This document shows positions 28,871 through 36,763 of a DNA stretch of 64,000 nucleotides, piece after piece. Where the stretch lies: positions 1 through 64,000 of the forward strand of contig NZ_SMLH01000001.1 of assembly GCF_004349315.1 (NCBI RefSeq). Reading direction: 5' to 3'. Position numbers and translations under genes: made by a program. The notes under the pieces were generated by a model that ran no database searches, was not told the DNA's origin, and saw only the letters and a list, made by a program, of their open reading frames with translations. Numbering within the stretch: the first letter of the stretch is position 1; the number at the start of each line of letters is the position of its first letter. Source of the stretch: Flavobacterium ranwuense. GTDB taxonomy: Bacteria > Bacteroidota > Bacteroidia > Flavobacteriales > Flavobacteriaceae.

Positions 28871-29953
28871 TTATGCATTCAATACTTTTTCTTGGTGACC
28901 AATACTTTCTTGGTGAATCGCTTTGAACATTTTCAGTACAAACTCTTCAGTCAATCCTTTTTTCTCACCCTCTAAAATCATTTTTCCTAGAATTTCGTTC
29001 CAACGATTGTTTTGCAAAACAGCAACGTTAGCGTCTTTTTTCACCTGACCTATTTCGTCAGCCACTTTCATACGTTTTCCTAGTAAATCCAATAAGTTTT
29101 CATCCAAGATATCGATATTTGTTCTCAATTTTTTCATTTTTTGAGTAAACTCATCTGACATATCATCTACTTTTCTTACTTTCAAATCAATAAAAATTTG
29201 TTTCAAAGCGGTTGGAGTTACTTGTTGTGCAGCGTCACTCCAAGCATTGTCCGGGTCGTAATGTGTTTCTATAATCATACCGTCATAATTCAAATCTAAT
29301 GCTTCTTGCGTTACTTCAAGAATCATGTTACGGTCACCTGTAATGTGTGAAGGGTCAATGATCAAAGGCAAATCAGGGAATTTGTTTTGCAATTCGATCG
29401 CAATTTGCCATTCTGGAATATTTCTGTATTTTGTTTTTTCGTAAGTAGAAAAACCTCTGTGAATTACCCCTAATTTTTCGATACCAGCATTGTACAAACG
29501 CTCAACGCCACCCAACCACAAAGACAAATCTGGATTTACCGGATTCTTAACCAATACGATTTTTTTAGTTCCTGCTAAAGCATCTGCGATTTCTTGCATT
29601 GCAAATGGGTTTACTGTCGTTCTGGCACCAATCCACAATACATCGATATCATATTCCAAAGCCAATTTTACGTGAGCAGCATTTGCCACTTCCGTTCCCA
29701 TTAGCAATCCTGTTTGTTCTTTGGCCTTTTTCAACCACTTCAACCCTATTTCTCCTACTCCTTCAAATCCTCCCGGACGCGTTCTAGGTTTCCAAATTCC
29801 TGCTCTAAAAACACTTACATCTGAATCTTTCAATTCATGTGCAATTTTCAATACTTGTTCTTCTGTTTCAGCACTACAAGGTCCTGCAATCACAAATGGA
29901 TGAGTCAAATTGAATTCATTCAACCAATTTCTCATTTCTTTCTTGTTTTCCAT
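28871..29953 (-). CDS. Bifunctional DAHP synthase / chorismate mutase
   Basis: About 360 residues from the ATG at 29953; a longer frame from 29974 adds seven residues without support. The N-terminal DAHP synthase of the KDO8P-synthase-like type shows FVIAGPCSAETEEQ near 15-28, GIWKPRTRPGGFEG near 52-65 and IIDPSHITGDR near 198-208. The C-terminal AroQ chorismate mutase spans about 275-355 (LRTNIDILDENLLDLLGKRMKVADEIG, VLQNNRWNEI). It makes the first and the branch-point steps of Phe/Tyr synthesis in one polypeptide. Last gene of the pheA operon. Confidence 0.93.
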   Translation of the reverse strand: MENKKEMRNWLNEFNLTHPFVIAGPCSAETEEQVLKIAHELKDSDVSVFRAGIWKPRTRPGGFEGVGEIGLKWLKKAKEQTGLLMGTEVANAAHVKLALEYDIDVLWIGARTTVNPFAMQEIADALAGTKKIVLVKNPVNPDLSLWLGGVERLYNAGIEKLGVIHRGFSTYEKTKYRNIPEWQIAIELQNKFPDLPLIIDPSHITGDRNMILEVTQEALDLNYDGMIIETHYDPDNAWSDAAQQVTPTALKQIFIDLKVRKVDDMSDEFTQKMKKLRTNIDILDENLLDLLGKRMKVADEIGQVKKDANVAVLQNNRWNEILGKMILEGEKKGLTEEFVLKMFKAIHQESIGHQEKVLNA

Positions 29954-30098
29954 CTTTTCTAAATTTTTCCCCACCCCAGCTCCTCACCGAAGGGGAAGGA
30001 GCCATAAATGGATAATTGTTAATGTTTAATTATTTTATTATGTGTTGTTCTTTTTTTGAAACTGTTTTCTGAGACTGTGCCTGTCTACTGAAAACGGC

Positions 30099-30956
30099 TT
30101 ACTTTTTTATATTAATTCCGTTTAATATTTCTTTTATTTTATTCACGCTTTGCATTTCATTATAAATTGCTTCGTAATCCTCCTTTTCTAATAATTCTTT
30201 AAATTTTGATAAATTCGAAATGTATTCATCCAATGTTTTTACAACCTGTTTCCTGTTTTGTTTAAAAATGGGCGTCCACATTGCTGGGGAACTTTTGGCC
30301 AAACGAACCGTACTTTCAAAACCGGAACCTGCCATATCAAAAATATCCTGTTCATCTTTCTCTTTATTGATTACCGTTTTTCCAAGCATAAAGGCACTGA
30401 TATGCGATAAATGCGACACATAAGCAATGTGTTTGTCATGTGATTTTGGATCCATGTAACGGATTCTCATTCCCATTTCTTTAAACAAATCCAACGCTTT
30501 TTCCTGCAATTTGAATGTTGTTTTCTCGACTTCGCAAATAATATTCGTCTTCCCTTGAAACAATCCTTTTATCGCCGCCGAAGGTCCTGAAAATTCCGTT
30601 CCTGCAATAGGATGCGTGGCAATAAAATGCCGCCTTTTAGGATGGTTGGCAACCGCTTCGCAAATAGGTATTTTTGTTGAACCCACTTCAAAAACAATCG
30701 TAGTATCCCCAACAACATCCAATACTTTTGGCAAAACAATCAGCGCTACATCAACGGGAACTGAAACAATCACAAAATCCGCATCAACTAAATCATCAAA
30801 TGTCGCAGCTTTATCAACAACTCCTAATGCTAAGGCTTCCGCCAAATGGCTTTCGTTGTTATCAATTCCATAAATTGTGGCTTCCGGATGCAACGTTTTA
30901 ATGTCCAATACCATCGAACCGCCTATCAATCCTATTCCTATTACAAATACTTTCAT
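30099..30956 (-). CDS. tyrA: Prephenate dehydrogenase
   Basis: 285 residues. Rossmann motif VFVIGIGLIGGSMVLDI near 3-19, then VSVPVDV near 68-74, THPIAGTEFSGPSAA near 114-128 and SHDKHIAYVSHLSHISAFMLG near 180-200, as in TyrA. It makes 4-hydroxyphenylpyruvate from prephenate; the aminotransferase upstream can finish tyrosine. No fused mutase or ACT domain. The intergenic space to the aminotransferase is about 68 bp. Confidence 0.93.
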   Translation of the reverse strand: MKVFVIGIGLIGGSMVLDIKTLHPEATIYGIDNNESHLAEALALGVVDKAATFDDLVDADFVIVSVPVDVALIVLPKVLDVVGDTTIVFEVGSTKIPICEAVANHPKRRHFIATHPIAGTEFSGPSAAIKGLFQGKTNIICEVEKTTFKLQEKALDLFKEMGMRIRYMDPKSHDKHIAYVSHLSHISAFMLGKTVINKEKDEQDIFDMAGSGFESTVRLAKSSPAMWTPIFKQNRKQVVKTLDEYISNLSKFKELLEKEDYEAIYNEMQSVNKIKEILNGINIKK

Positions 30957-31024
30957 CTCTTTATTTTTATACCTACAATGTTTTAAAAACCTTGCAGGAA
31001 AATCTGAAATCTAGAATCGTTAAT

Positions 31025-32170
31025 CTAAAATCTATTTATAGCCTCTTGTACTTTTTCTTCTTTTACACAAAGTGCAAATCGTATGTATCCTTCTCCATTA
31101 GAACCAAAAATGGTCCCCGGCGTGATAAAAATTGATTTCTCATATAAAATTTCATCAATAAATTTCTCTGCTGATGTAATTCCGTCCGGCAATTTTGCCC
31201 AAACAAATAATCCAACTCCTTCTTTGTATACTGTACATCCTAATTTCTCCGCCAGTTGTTCGGTAAGAATTCTACGTTTTCTATAAATCGCATTCATCGA
31301 TTCAAACCAAGTCTTGTCACTTTTCAAAGCTTCAATTGCTCCTTTTTGAATCCCGTAAAACATTCCGCTGTCCATGTTACTTTTTACTTTTAGTACGGCA
31401 TCAATACAAGCTGCATTTCCTAAAACCATTCCAACTCTCCAACCTGCCATATTAAAAGTCTTACTCAAAGAATTTAATTCTAATGCCACCTCTTTTGCAC
31501 CTTCCACTTGCAATAAACTCATCGGATTGTCATTCAACACAAAACTATACGGATTGTCGTTGACTAATAATATCTGATGTTTCTTGGCAAAAGCCACCAA
31601 CTTTTCAAATAACTCTAAACTTCCTCTTGCTCCTGTTGGCATGTGCGGATAACCAATCCACATGATTTTCACTTTCGACAAATCAAGTTCTTCCAAAGCT
31701 TCAAAATCCGGTTCCCAGTTATTTACTGCTTTAAGATTGTAATAAACGGGTACTGCCCCAACAAGATTTGTCACTGAAGTGTAGGTAGGATAACCCGGAT
31801 TTGGAATCAAAACCTGGTCGCCTTCATTCAAGAAAGCCAGTGAAATATGCATAATCCCTTCTTTGGAACCCATCAAAGGCAAAATCTCAGTATTCGGATT
31901 CAATGCTACCTGAAAGTTGTTCTGATAAAAATCAGCCATTCCATTTCTCAGTTCCGGTAACCCTTGGTAACTTTGGTACTGATGTGCATTTTCTTCTTGC
32001 ATGGCCAGCACTACTGCATCAACAACCGTTTTTGAAGGCTGTAAATCAGGGCTTCCTATTCCCATATTGATAATGGGTTTCCCTTCAGATGCCAGTTGCC
32101 TTACTTCTCTTAACTTGGATGAAAAATAGTATTCTTCAATTATATCCAGACGTTTCGCTGTATTAATCAT
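31025..32170 (-). CDS. PLP-dependent class I aminotransferase of the aromatic operon
   Basis: 381 residues. PLP-binding lysine in LNSLSKTFNMAGWRVGM near 231-247; NPGYPTY near 123-129 and substrate-contacting R in GYIRFALC near 363-370. It starts within the pheA stop region with a 4-base overlap, so translation is coupled. By context it transaminates phenylpyruvate and hydroxyphenylpyruvate; an LL-DAP or alanine aminotransferase role cannot be excluded from sequence. Confidence 0.88.
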   Translation of the reverse strand: MINTAKRLDIIEEYYFSSKLREVRQLASEGKPIINMGIGSPDLQPSKTVVDAVVLAMQEENAHQYQSYQGLPELRNGMADFYQNNFQVALNPNTEILPLMGSKEGIMHISLAFLNEGDQVLIPNPGYPTYTSVTNLVGAVPVYYNLKAVNNWEPDFEALEELDLSKVKIMWIGYPHMPTGARGSLELFEKLVAFAKKHQILLVNDNPYSFVLNDNPMSLLQVEGAKEVALELNSLSKTFNMAGWRVGMVLGNAACIDAVLKVKSNMDSGMFYGIQKGAIEALKSDKTWFESMNAIYRKRRILTEQLAEKLGCTVYKEGVGLFVWAKLPDGITSAEKFIDEILYEKSIFITPGTIFGSNGEGYIRFALCVKEEKVQEAINRF

Positions 32171-32994
32171 GGTTTTGTATTTTTATATTCGCCTAAAACT
32201 TTAAAATATTCTGCCATAATCGCTAATAATGCTTTGGCTTTGGCATAATCTTCATATTCTTCAAAAGTGACATCTACAAAAAAAGAATATTTCCACGGCG
32301 TTTCTATTTTTGGCAAGGATTGTATCTTGGTCAAATTCAATTTGCAATCACTCATAACATTCAGAACTGCTGCCAAACTGCCTCGTTTATGATCCAGTTC
32401 GAATTTAATAGAAGCCCTGTTAATTTCTTTTTCTGCCACAAATGAATTCTCTTTTTTCAGAATTACAAATCGAGTCATATTATTATTAATCGTTTGTATT
32501 TCGGGGAACAAAATTTCTAAATCATACAATTCCGAAGCTGTTTTACTCGCAATTGCCGCAATCCCTTTCAATTGTTTTTGGTGTATTCTTCGTGCTGTTT
32601 CGGCAGTATCTTTGTCCTCAACTAATTTTATGTTTGGGTATTTTTTTAGGAATTCCATACATTGTAATAAAGCCATAGGATGAGAATGTACTTCCTGAAT
32701 ATCTTCCATTTTTTGACCTCTTAGCGCCATTAAATTCTGATGAATATTCAAATAATGCTCTCCTATAATGTGCAAATTATTTTTATCGATCAAAGCGTAA
32801 TTCGGTATTATCGGCCCTGCAATAGAGTTTTCTATCGCCATAACCGCCTGATCTGACTTCCCCGATAACAAGCTGTCAACCAACTCTTCAAACGACAAAC
32901 ATTCATCAACAGCTACATTCTGATTGAAATATTCTTGTGCCACCTGATGATGAAAAGAACCCGTTATGCCTTGTATTCCAATTATTTCATTCAT
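32167..32994 (-). CDS. pheA: Prephenate dehydratase
   Basis: About 275 residues from the ATG at 32994. The longer frame from 33033 would begin inside the terminator hairpin, so I reject it. Catalytic domain: GSFHHQVAQEYF near 11-22, AIENSIAGPI near 69-78 and NNMTRFVIL near 172-180 (the TRF motif). A C-terminal ACT domain follows (RGSLAAVLNVMSDCKLNLTKIQSLP near 203-227). The ACT motifs read GSL and QSLP instead of the usual GAL and ESRP, so Phe feedback may differ. First gene of the operon and under a leader-peptide attenuator. Confidence 0.94.
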   Translation of the reverse strand: MNEIIGIQGITGSFHHQVAQEYFNQNVAVDECLSFEELVDSLLSGKSDQAVMAIENSIAGPIIPNYALIDKNNLHIIGEHYLNIHQNLMALRGQKMEDIQEVHSHPMALLQCMEFLKKYPNIKLVEDKDTAETARRIHQKQLKGIAAIASKTASELYDLEILFPEIQTINNNMTRFVILKKENSFVAEKEINRASIKFELDHKRGSLAAVLNVMSDCKLNLTKIQSLPKIETPWKYSFFVDVTFEEYEDYAKAKALLAIMAEYFKVLGEYKNTKP

Positions 32995-33011
32995 TTTACA
33001 AACTTTTAAGC

Positions 33012-33040
33012 AAAAAAAAATCCCGATTTGCATCGGGATT
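33012..33040 (-). terminator. Attenuator terminator in the pheA leader
   Basis: On the minus strand aatcccgat, loop gcaa, atcgggatt (33019-33040) is followed by a run of T. It ends about 18 bases before the pheA ATG. The 5' arm also belongs to an alternative 8-bp pairing, acaatccc with gggattgt (33035-33042 with 33087-33094), which would prevent the terminator. Confidence 0.85.
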
Positions 33041-33071
33041 GTATATTTATATTATCAATTTAATTTTATAA

Positions 33072-33152
33072 TTAAATAACCATACAACAATCCCTTTCAA
33101 CTTTCCAGAAGAAATAATAAGAGTTGCTAAAATAAAATCGGTTATTCAACAT
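33072..33152 (-). CDS. pheA leader peptide (aromatic attenuator)
   Basis: A 26-codon ORF starting MLNNR and then FYFSNSYYFFW, so eight of residues 6-16 are Phe, Tyr or Trp. It ends VERDCCMVI. A promoter sits 28 bp before it and the terminator 31 bp after its stop. Ribosome stalling at the Tyr-Tyr-Phe-Phe-Trp codons (33105-33119) would leave 33087-33094 free to form the antiterminator. Full translation would cover that segment and let the terminator form. This is classic trp/phe-type attenuation; the peptide itself need have no function. Confidence 0.85.
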   Translation of the reverse strand: MLNNRFYFSNSYYFFWKVERDCCMVI

Positions 33153-33180
33153 GATGTTGTTTTTTGTATTAATTTCTATG

Positions 33181-33210
33181 CAAATGTAGAACATATTTTA
33201 ACCCAACCAA
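33181..33210 (-). promoter_or_regulatory. Promoter of the pheA operon
   Basis: TACATTTG at 33181-33188 matches the TAnnTTTG -7 element. A TTG at 33208-33210 lies 19 bp upstream. Transcription would start near 33175 and run into the leader ORF. Confidence 0.75.
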
Positions 33211-33357
33211 AAAAAACATTTGATTATATGTAACAAAAAAAGAATTCTTTGTTAAAACTACTTTTTATTACAAAATACCTAAAAAAGAGACTTCTAACTT
33301 GCCACTTATTACCGATTTCTAAATGCTTTTTTCAACTAATTCTAACTCAAAAAGCAT

Positions 33358-34611
33358 TTAAGTGGTTAAATTTGCCGAAAGCCATTTTTTTCCCTCCGCA
33401 ATTCGGGTCACTACCATTGCCGAAACCAAATCTCCATTCGCATTCAATAATGTTGCCATAGGATCCACTAAGGTTCCCACAATCATCGCTGCTGGCAACG
33501 CTTGTTCCATAGGAAATCCATAAACGGTTATCGCCAGAATTTCTCCTATATAACCTCCGTTTGGAATTCCACCCTCGACTACCGAAACAATTACAGTAAT
33601 TCCTAAAGCCATCAGTAAGGTCTCAGGATCCGTAAAATCTTTACCAAACATGGCAAAAATAACCGCAATTTTTATAATGGACGACATACTCGAACCATCT
33701 TTATGCAAAGGTGCACCGAGTGGAATAACTACATTCCTGATATGACTCGGGATATTCATTTTTTCTGCTCCTTCCAAATTGGCAGGAATTGTCGCAATGC
33801 TGCTGCAGGTTCCCAATGCCGTTAATGAAGGCGTAATATTATTTTTCCAAAATACTTTAAATCCTAATTTTCCTCCAGCTATAAAAGCGTACAAACTAAA
33901 AAATACGACAAAGTAAAAAGCGCAAACTGCATAATAAAGTCCCAACGGTTTTGCATAAGCGCCAAATAATTGCGGTCCAAAAATTCCAACTTGATACGCA
34001 AAATAAGCACCCAAACCTATTGGAGCTGTTTTCATGATTATGTGTAGCAATTGCTTCATCACTTCATTTCCTGAATTTAGGAACCTACTGAAATCTTTCC
34101 CTTTTTCACCCGAATGCAAACTGGAGAATCCTATTAAAAAAGAAAATATAATGAGCGCCAACATATTTTTACGAGACAAAAGTTCAAAGAAGTCACTTGC
34201 GGTAAGCAACTGGGTAATTTGTGAACCCGCAGAACTTTCCTGAATGCTTTCTAATGGAATTTTAGAAATGATAATATCTTGCTGAATGGGAAATAACAAT
34301 ACCCCAACAATCATCAAAATGGCTGAAATCAATACTGTACTTAAAAATACGCCAATGACAATTACAAACAATTTACCGAGTTTCTCTGATTTTTCTAAAT
34401 TGGCAATCGAAGATGCAATCGTAAAAAAGATCAATGGAATGATTGCTGTGAACAATAAATTCAGAAATATATCGCCCAAAGGCTTAATTACTTCTACTTC
34501 TTTTCCAAAAACTAAACCCAATATACTTCCTGCCAGAATACCGCCAAGTAGCAATAAAATGCTTTTGTAGTTTTTCAAGAAACTGCTCGATTGTGTATTT
34601 TTCAAATTCAT
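33358..34611 (-). CDS. Dicarboxylate/amino acid:cation symporter
   Basis: 417 residues with about eight hydrophobic segments, of the GltP/DctA type. The conserved C-terminal core shows CSSIATIPANLEGAEKMNIP near 275-294, VIPLGAPLHKDGSSM near 301-315 and ALPAAMIVGTLVDPMATLLNANGD near 374-397, the substrate and sodium-binding region. It would import glutamate, aspartate or C4-dicarboxylates with Na+ or H+. It is transcribed alone; an imperfect A/T hairpin with aaatgcttttt arms at about 33337-33362 may be its terminator. Confidence 0.9.
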   Translation of the reverse strand: MNLKNTQSSSFLKNYKSILLLLGGILAGSILGLVFGKEVEVIKPLGDIFLNLLFTAIIPLIFFTIASSIANLEKSEKLGKLFVIVIGVFLSTVLISAILMIVGVLLFPIQQDIIISKIPLESIQESSAGSQITQLLTASDFFELLSRKNMLALIIFSFLIGFSSLHSGEKGKDFSRFLNSGNEVMKQLLHIIMKTAPIGLGAYFAYQVGIFGPQLFGAYAKPLGLYYAVCAFYFVVFFSLYAFIAGGKLGFKVFWKNNITPSLTALGTCSSIATIPANLEGAEKMNIPSHIRNVVIPLGAPLHKDGSSMSSIIKIAVIFAMFGKDFTDPETLLMALGITVIVSVVEGGIPNGGYIGEILAITVYGFPMEQALPAAMIVGTLVDPMATLLNANGDLVSAMVVTRIAEGKKWLSANLTT

Positions 34612-34735
34612 TTCTATATAGTTTATGGTAAATATATAAATCTAATGCAGAATATCATCTCGTTTTGTAAAACTTTGATAAAGGACTTTTTAGTTATTGG
34701 GCTACAAAAAACAATAAATCAAGAACAATTCTGTT

Positions 34736-34743
34736 TACTTTTG
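34736..34743 (+). promoter_or_regulatory. Candidate -7 element of gldA
   Basis: TACTTTTG fits TAnnTTTG and lies 16 bp before the gldA ATG, which implies a very short leader. No clear -33 TTG at the normal spacing. Confidence 0.5.
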
Positions 34744-34759
34744 CAACAAAATATATTCC

Positions 34760-35656
34760 ATGTCAATAGAAGTAAATAATATATCCAAAAGCTACGGTGC
34801 CCAAAAAGCACTGGATAACATTTCATTTTCCATTAATAAAGGAGAAATCGTTGGCTTTTTAGGTCCAAATGGAGCCGGGAAATCGACTTTAATGAAAATA
34901 TTGACAACTTATATCAATGCCGATGAAGGATCAGCATTGGTAAACGGACACGATGTAAACACTCAACAAAAAGCCGTGCAACTTTCCATTGGCTATTTGC
35001 CGGAACACAATCCGTTGTATTTGGATTTGTATGTGAGAGAATATTTGGCTTTTAATGCCGATGTCTATAAAGTATCCAAATCCCGTATCGAAGAAGTAAT
35101 TCAACTGACCGGCTTAAGTTCCGAAAGTCATAAAAAAATTGGGCAATTATCCAAAGGATACCGTCAACGCGTAGGTCTGGCCAATGCTTTATTACACAAC
35201 CCAGACGTTTTAATTCTTGACGAACCAACAACTGGTTTAGACCCAAACCAATTAATGGAAATTCGCAATGTTATTAAAAACGTAGGAAAAGACAAAACCG
35301 TTTTTCTATCTACGCACATTATGCAGGAAGTCGAAGCCATTTGTGACCGCGTTATCATCATCAATAATGGTAAAATTGTGGCCGACAAAAAACTAGACAA
35401 TTTGATTTCTGAAAATAAGGAGCAAGTTATCGAAGTAGAATTTGATTATAAAATCGAAGAACAAGCCATTGCTAAAATCGAAAATCTTACTTCTTATAAA
35501 AATACGCACGACATGATTTGGGAATTGACTTTCAAAGCGGATAAAGACATGCGTCCAGCCGTTTTTGATTTTGCAACAGCAAATGGTTTGAAAACATTGC
35601 AACTGAATCAGAAGAATAAAAATTTGGAAGCGGTTTTTAGAGAGATTACGAAGTAG
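34760..35656 (+). CDS. gldA: Gliding-motility ABC transporter ATPase GldA
   Basis: 298 residues. Walker A GFLGPNGAGKST near 32-43, signature LSKGYRQRVGLANALL near 137-152, Walker B VLILDEPTTGLDPNQLMEIRN near 157-177, and switch His in STHIMQE near 192-198. The sequence closely follows Flavobacterium GldA, including the YLPEHNPLYLDLYVREYLAFNADVY segment. GldA works with GldF and GldG, which are not in this window, and is needed for gliding in F. johnsoniae. Confidence 0.9.
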   Translation: MSIEVNNISKSYGAQKALDNISFSINKGEIVGFLGPNGAGKSTLMKILTTYINADEGSALVNGHDVNTQQKAVQLSIGYLPEHNPLYLDLYVREYLAFNADVYKVSKSRIEEVIQLTGLSSESHKKIGQLSKGYRQRVGLANALLHNPDVLILDEPTTGLDPNQLMEIRNVIKNVGKDKTVFLSTHIMQEVEAICDRVIIINNGKIVADKKLDNLISENKEQVIEVEFDYKIEEQAIAKIENLTSYKNTHDMIWELTFKADKDMRPAVFDFATANGLKTLQLNQKNKNLEAVFREITK

Positions 35657-35666
35657 TTTCCAACTA

Positions 35667-35706
35667 AAAAAAGCTCGTTTAAAATGAATTTAAACGAGCT
35701 TTTTTT
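35667..35706. terminator. Bidirectional terminator between gldA and metF
   Basis: Arms aagctcgtttaaa (35671-35683) and tttaaacgagctt (35689-35701) pair fully, with A residues before and T residues after. It serves the converging gldA and metF transcripts. Confidence 0.85.
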
Positions 35707-35724
35707 ATGAAATACGATTGGAAA

Positions 35725-36681
35725 TTAAAAAACCTTACTTGCGATTTGTCTAATATTCTCTGATTTTCCCATTGAATAATAATGCAAAACGGGAACACCA
35801 GCAGCTTTAAGCTCCAGCGATTGTTGAATTGCCCATTCAATTCCAACTTGTCTGATATCTGCATTGGTTTTGCATTGATCTACGGCGTGAATCAAATCTT
35901 CTGGCAAATCGATACGGAAAATTTGTGGTAATATTTGCAAATGCCTTTGTACGGCAATAGGTTTAATCCCTGGAATAATAGGAACCGTGATTCCCATTTC
36001 TCTAGCTTTGGCAACAAATTCAAAGTATTTTGCATTGTCAAAAAACATTTGAGTTACCACATAATCAGCACCAGCATCTACTTTTTCTTTCAATCTTTTT
36101 AAATCGGATTGCAATGAAGGAGATTCCAAATGTTTCTCAGGATAACCTGCAACTCCAATACAAAAATCGGCTTTGTTATCTACATCCATTACTTCATGCA
36201 GGTATTTTCCATTATTCAATTGATAGATTTGTTTCACCAAATCGACTGCAAAATCGTTCCCTCCTTGTTTCGGAATAAAATATTGTTCATCCTTCATGGC
36301 ATCACCACGCAAGGCCATCACATTATCAATTCCCAGATAATGACAATCGACTAATAGATACTCGGTTTCTTCTTTGGTAAACCCTCCGCAAAGTACGTGC
36401 GGAATGGTGTCTACATTGTATTTGTGTTTTATGGACGCACAGATACCAAGTGTTCCCGGACGCATTCTGGTTAGTTTTTTATCCAATAAACCATTGCCTT
36501 TATCTACGTAAATATACTCTTCGCGAGAAGTGGTTACATCTATAAAAGGAGGTTTGAACTCCATCAACGGATCAATATTGTCGTATAATTCCTGAATACT
36601 TTTTCCTTTTTGTGGTGGAATAATTTCAAATGAGAATAATGTTTTCTCTTTTGCGTCTTCTATATGTTGTGTTACCTTCAT
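35725..36681 (-). CDS. metF: Methylenetetrahydrofolate reductase
   Basis: 318 residues. FAD-dependent enzyme making 5-methyl-THF for methionine synthase. Motifs: FSFEIIPPQKGKSIQELYDNI near 16-36, VTTSREEYIY near 49-58, VMALRGDAMKDEQYFI near 119-134, GVAGYPEKH near 174-182 and GADYVVTQMFFDNAKYFEF near 198-216. It follows metH on the same strand (82 bp), so it lies downstream of the metH SAM-I riboswitch and is likely controlled by it. Confidence 0.95.
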   Translation of the reverse strand: MKVTQHIEDAKEKTLFSFEIIPPQKGKSIQELYDNIDPLMEFKPPFIDVTTSREEYIYVDKGNGLLDKKLTRMRPGTLGICASIKHKYNVDTIPHVLCGGFTKEETEYLLVDCHYLGIDNVMALRGDAMKDEQYFIPKQGGNDFAVDLVKQIYQLNNGKYLHEVMDVDNKADFCIGVAGYPEKHLESPSLQSDLKRLKEKVDAGADYVVTQMFFDNAKYFEFVAKAREMGITVPIIPGIKPIAVQRHLQILPQIFRIDLPEDLIHAVDQCKTNADIRQVGIEWAIQQSLELKAAGVPVLHYYSMGKSENIRQIASKVF

Positions 36682-36763
36682 TGTAAAATTATGAATTATA
36701 AATTATGAGTCATGAGTTGAGAAATCTGAAATCAACATTCGTTAATCAACAATCATAAATCAA

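Noticed and set aside
33003..33033. Longer pheA start at 33033
   Set aside because: The added residues would be encoded by the terminator hairpin and T run; the ATG at 32994 fits the family start.
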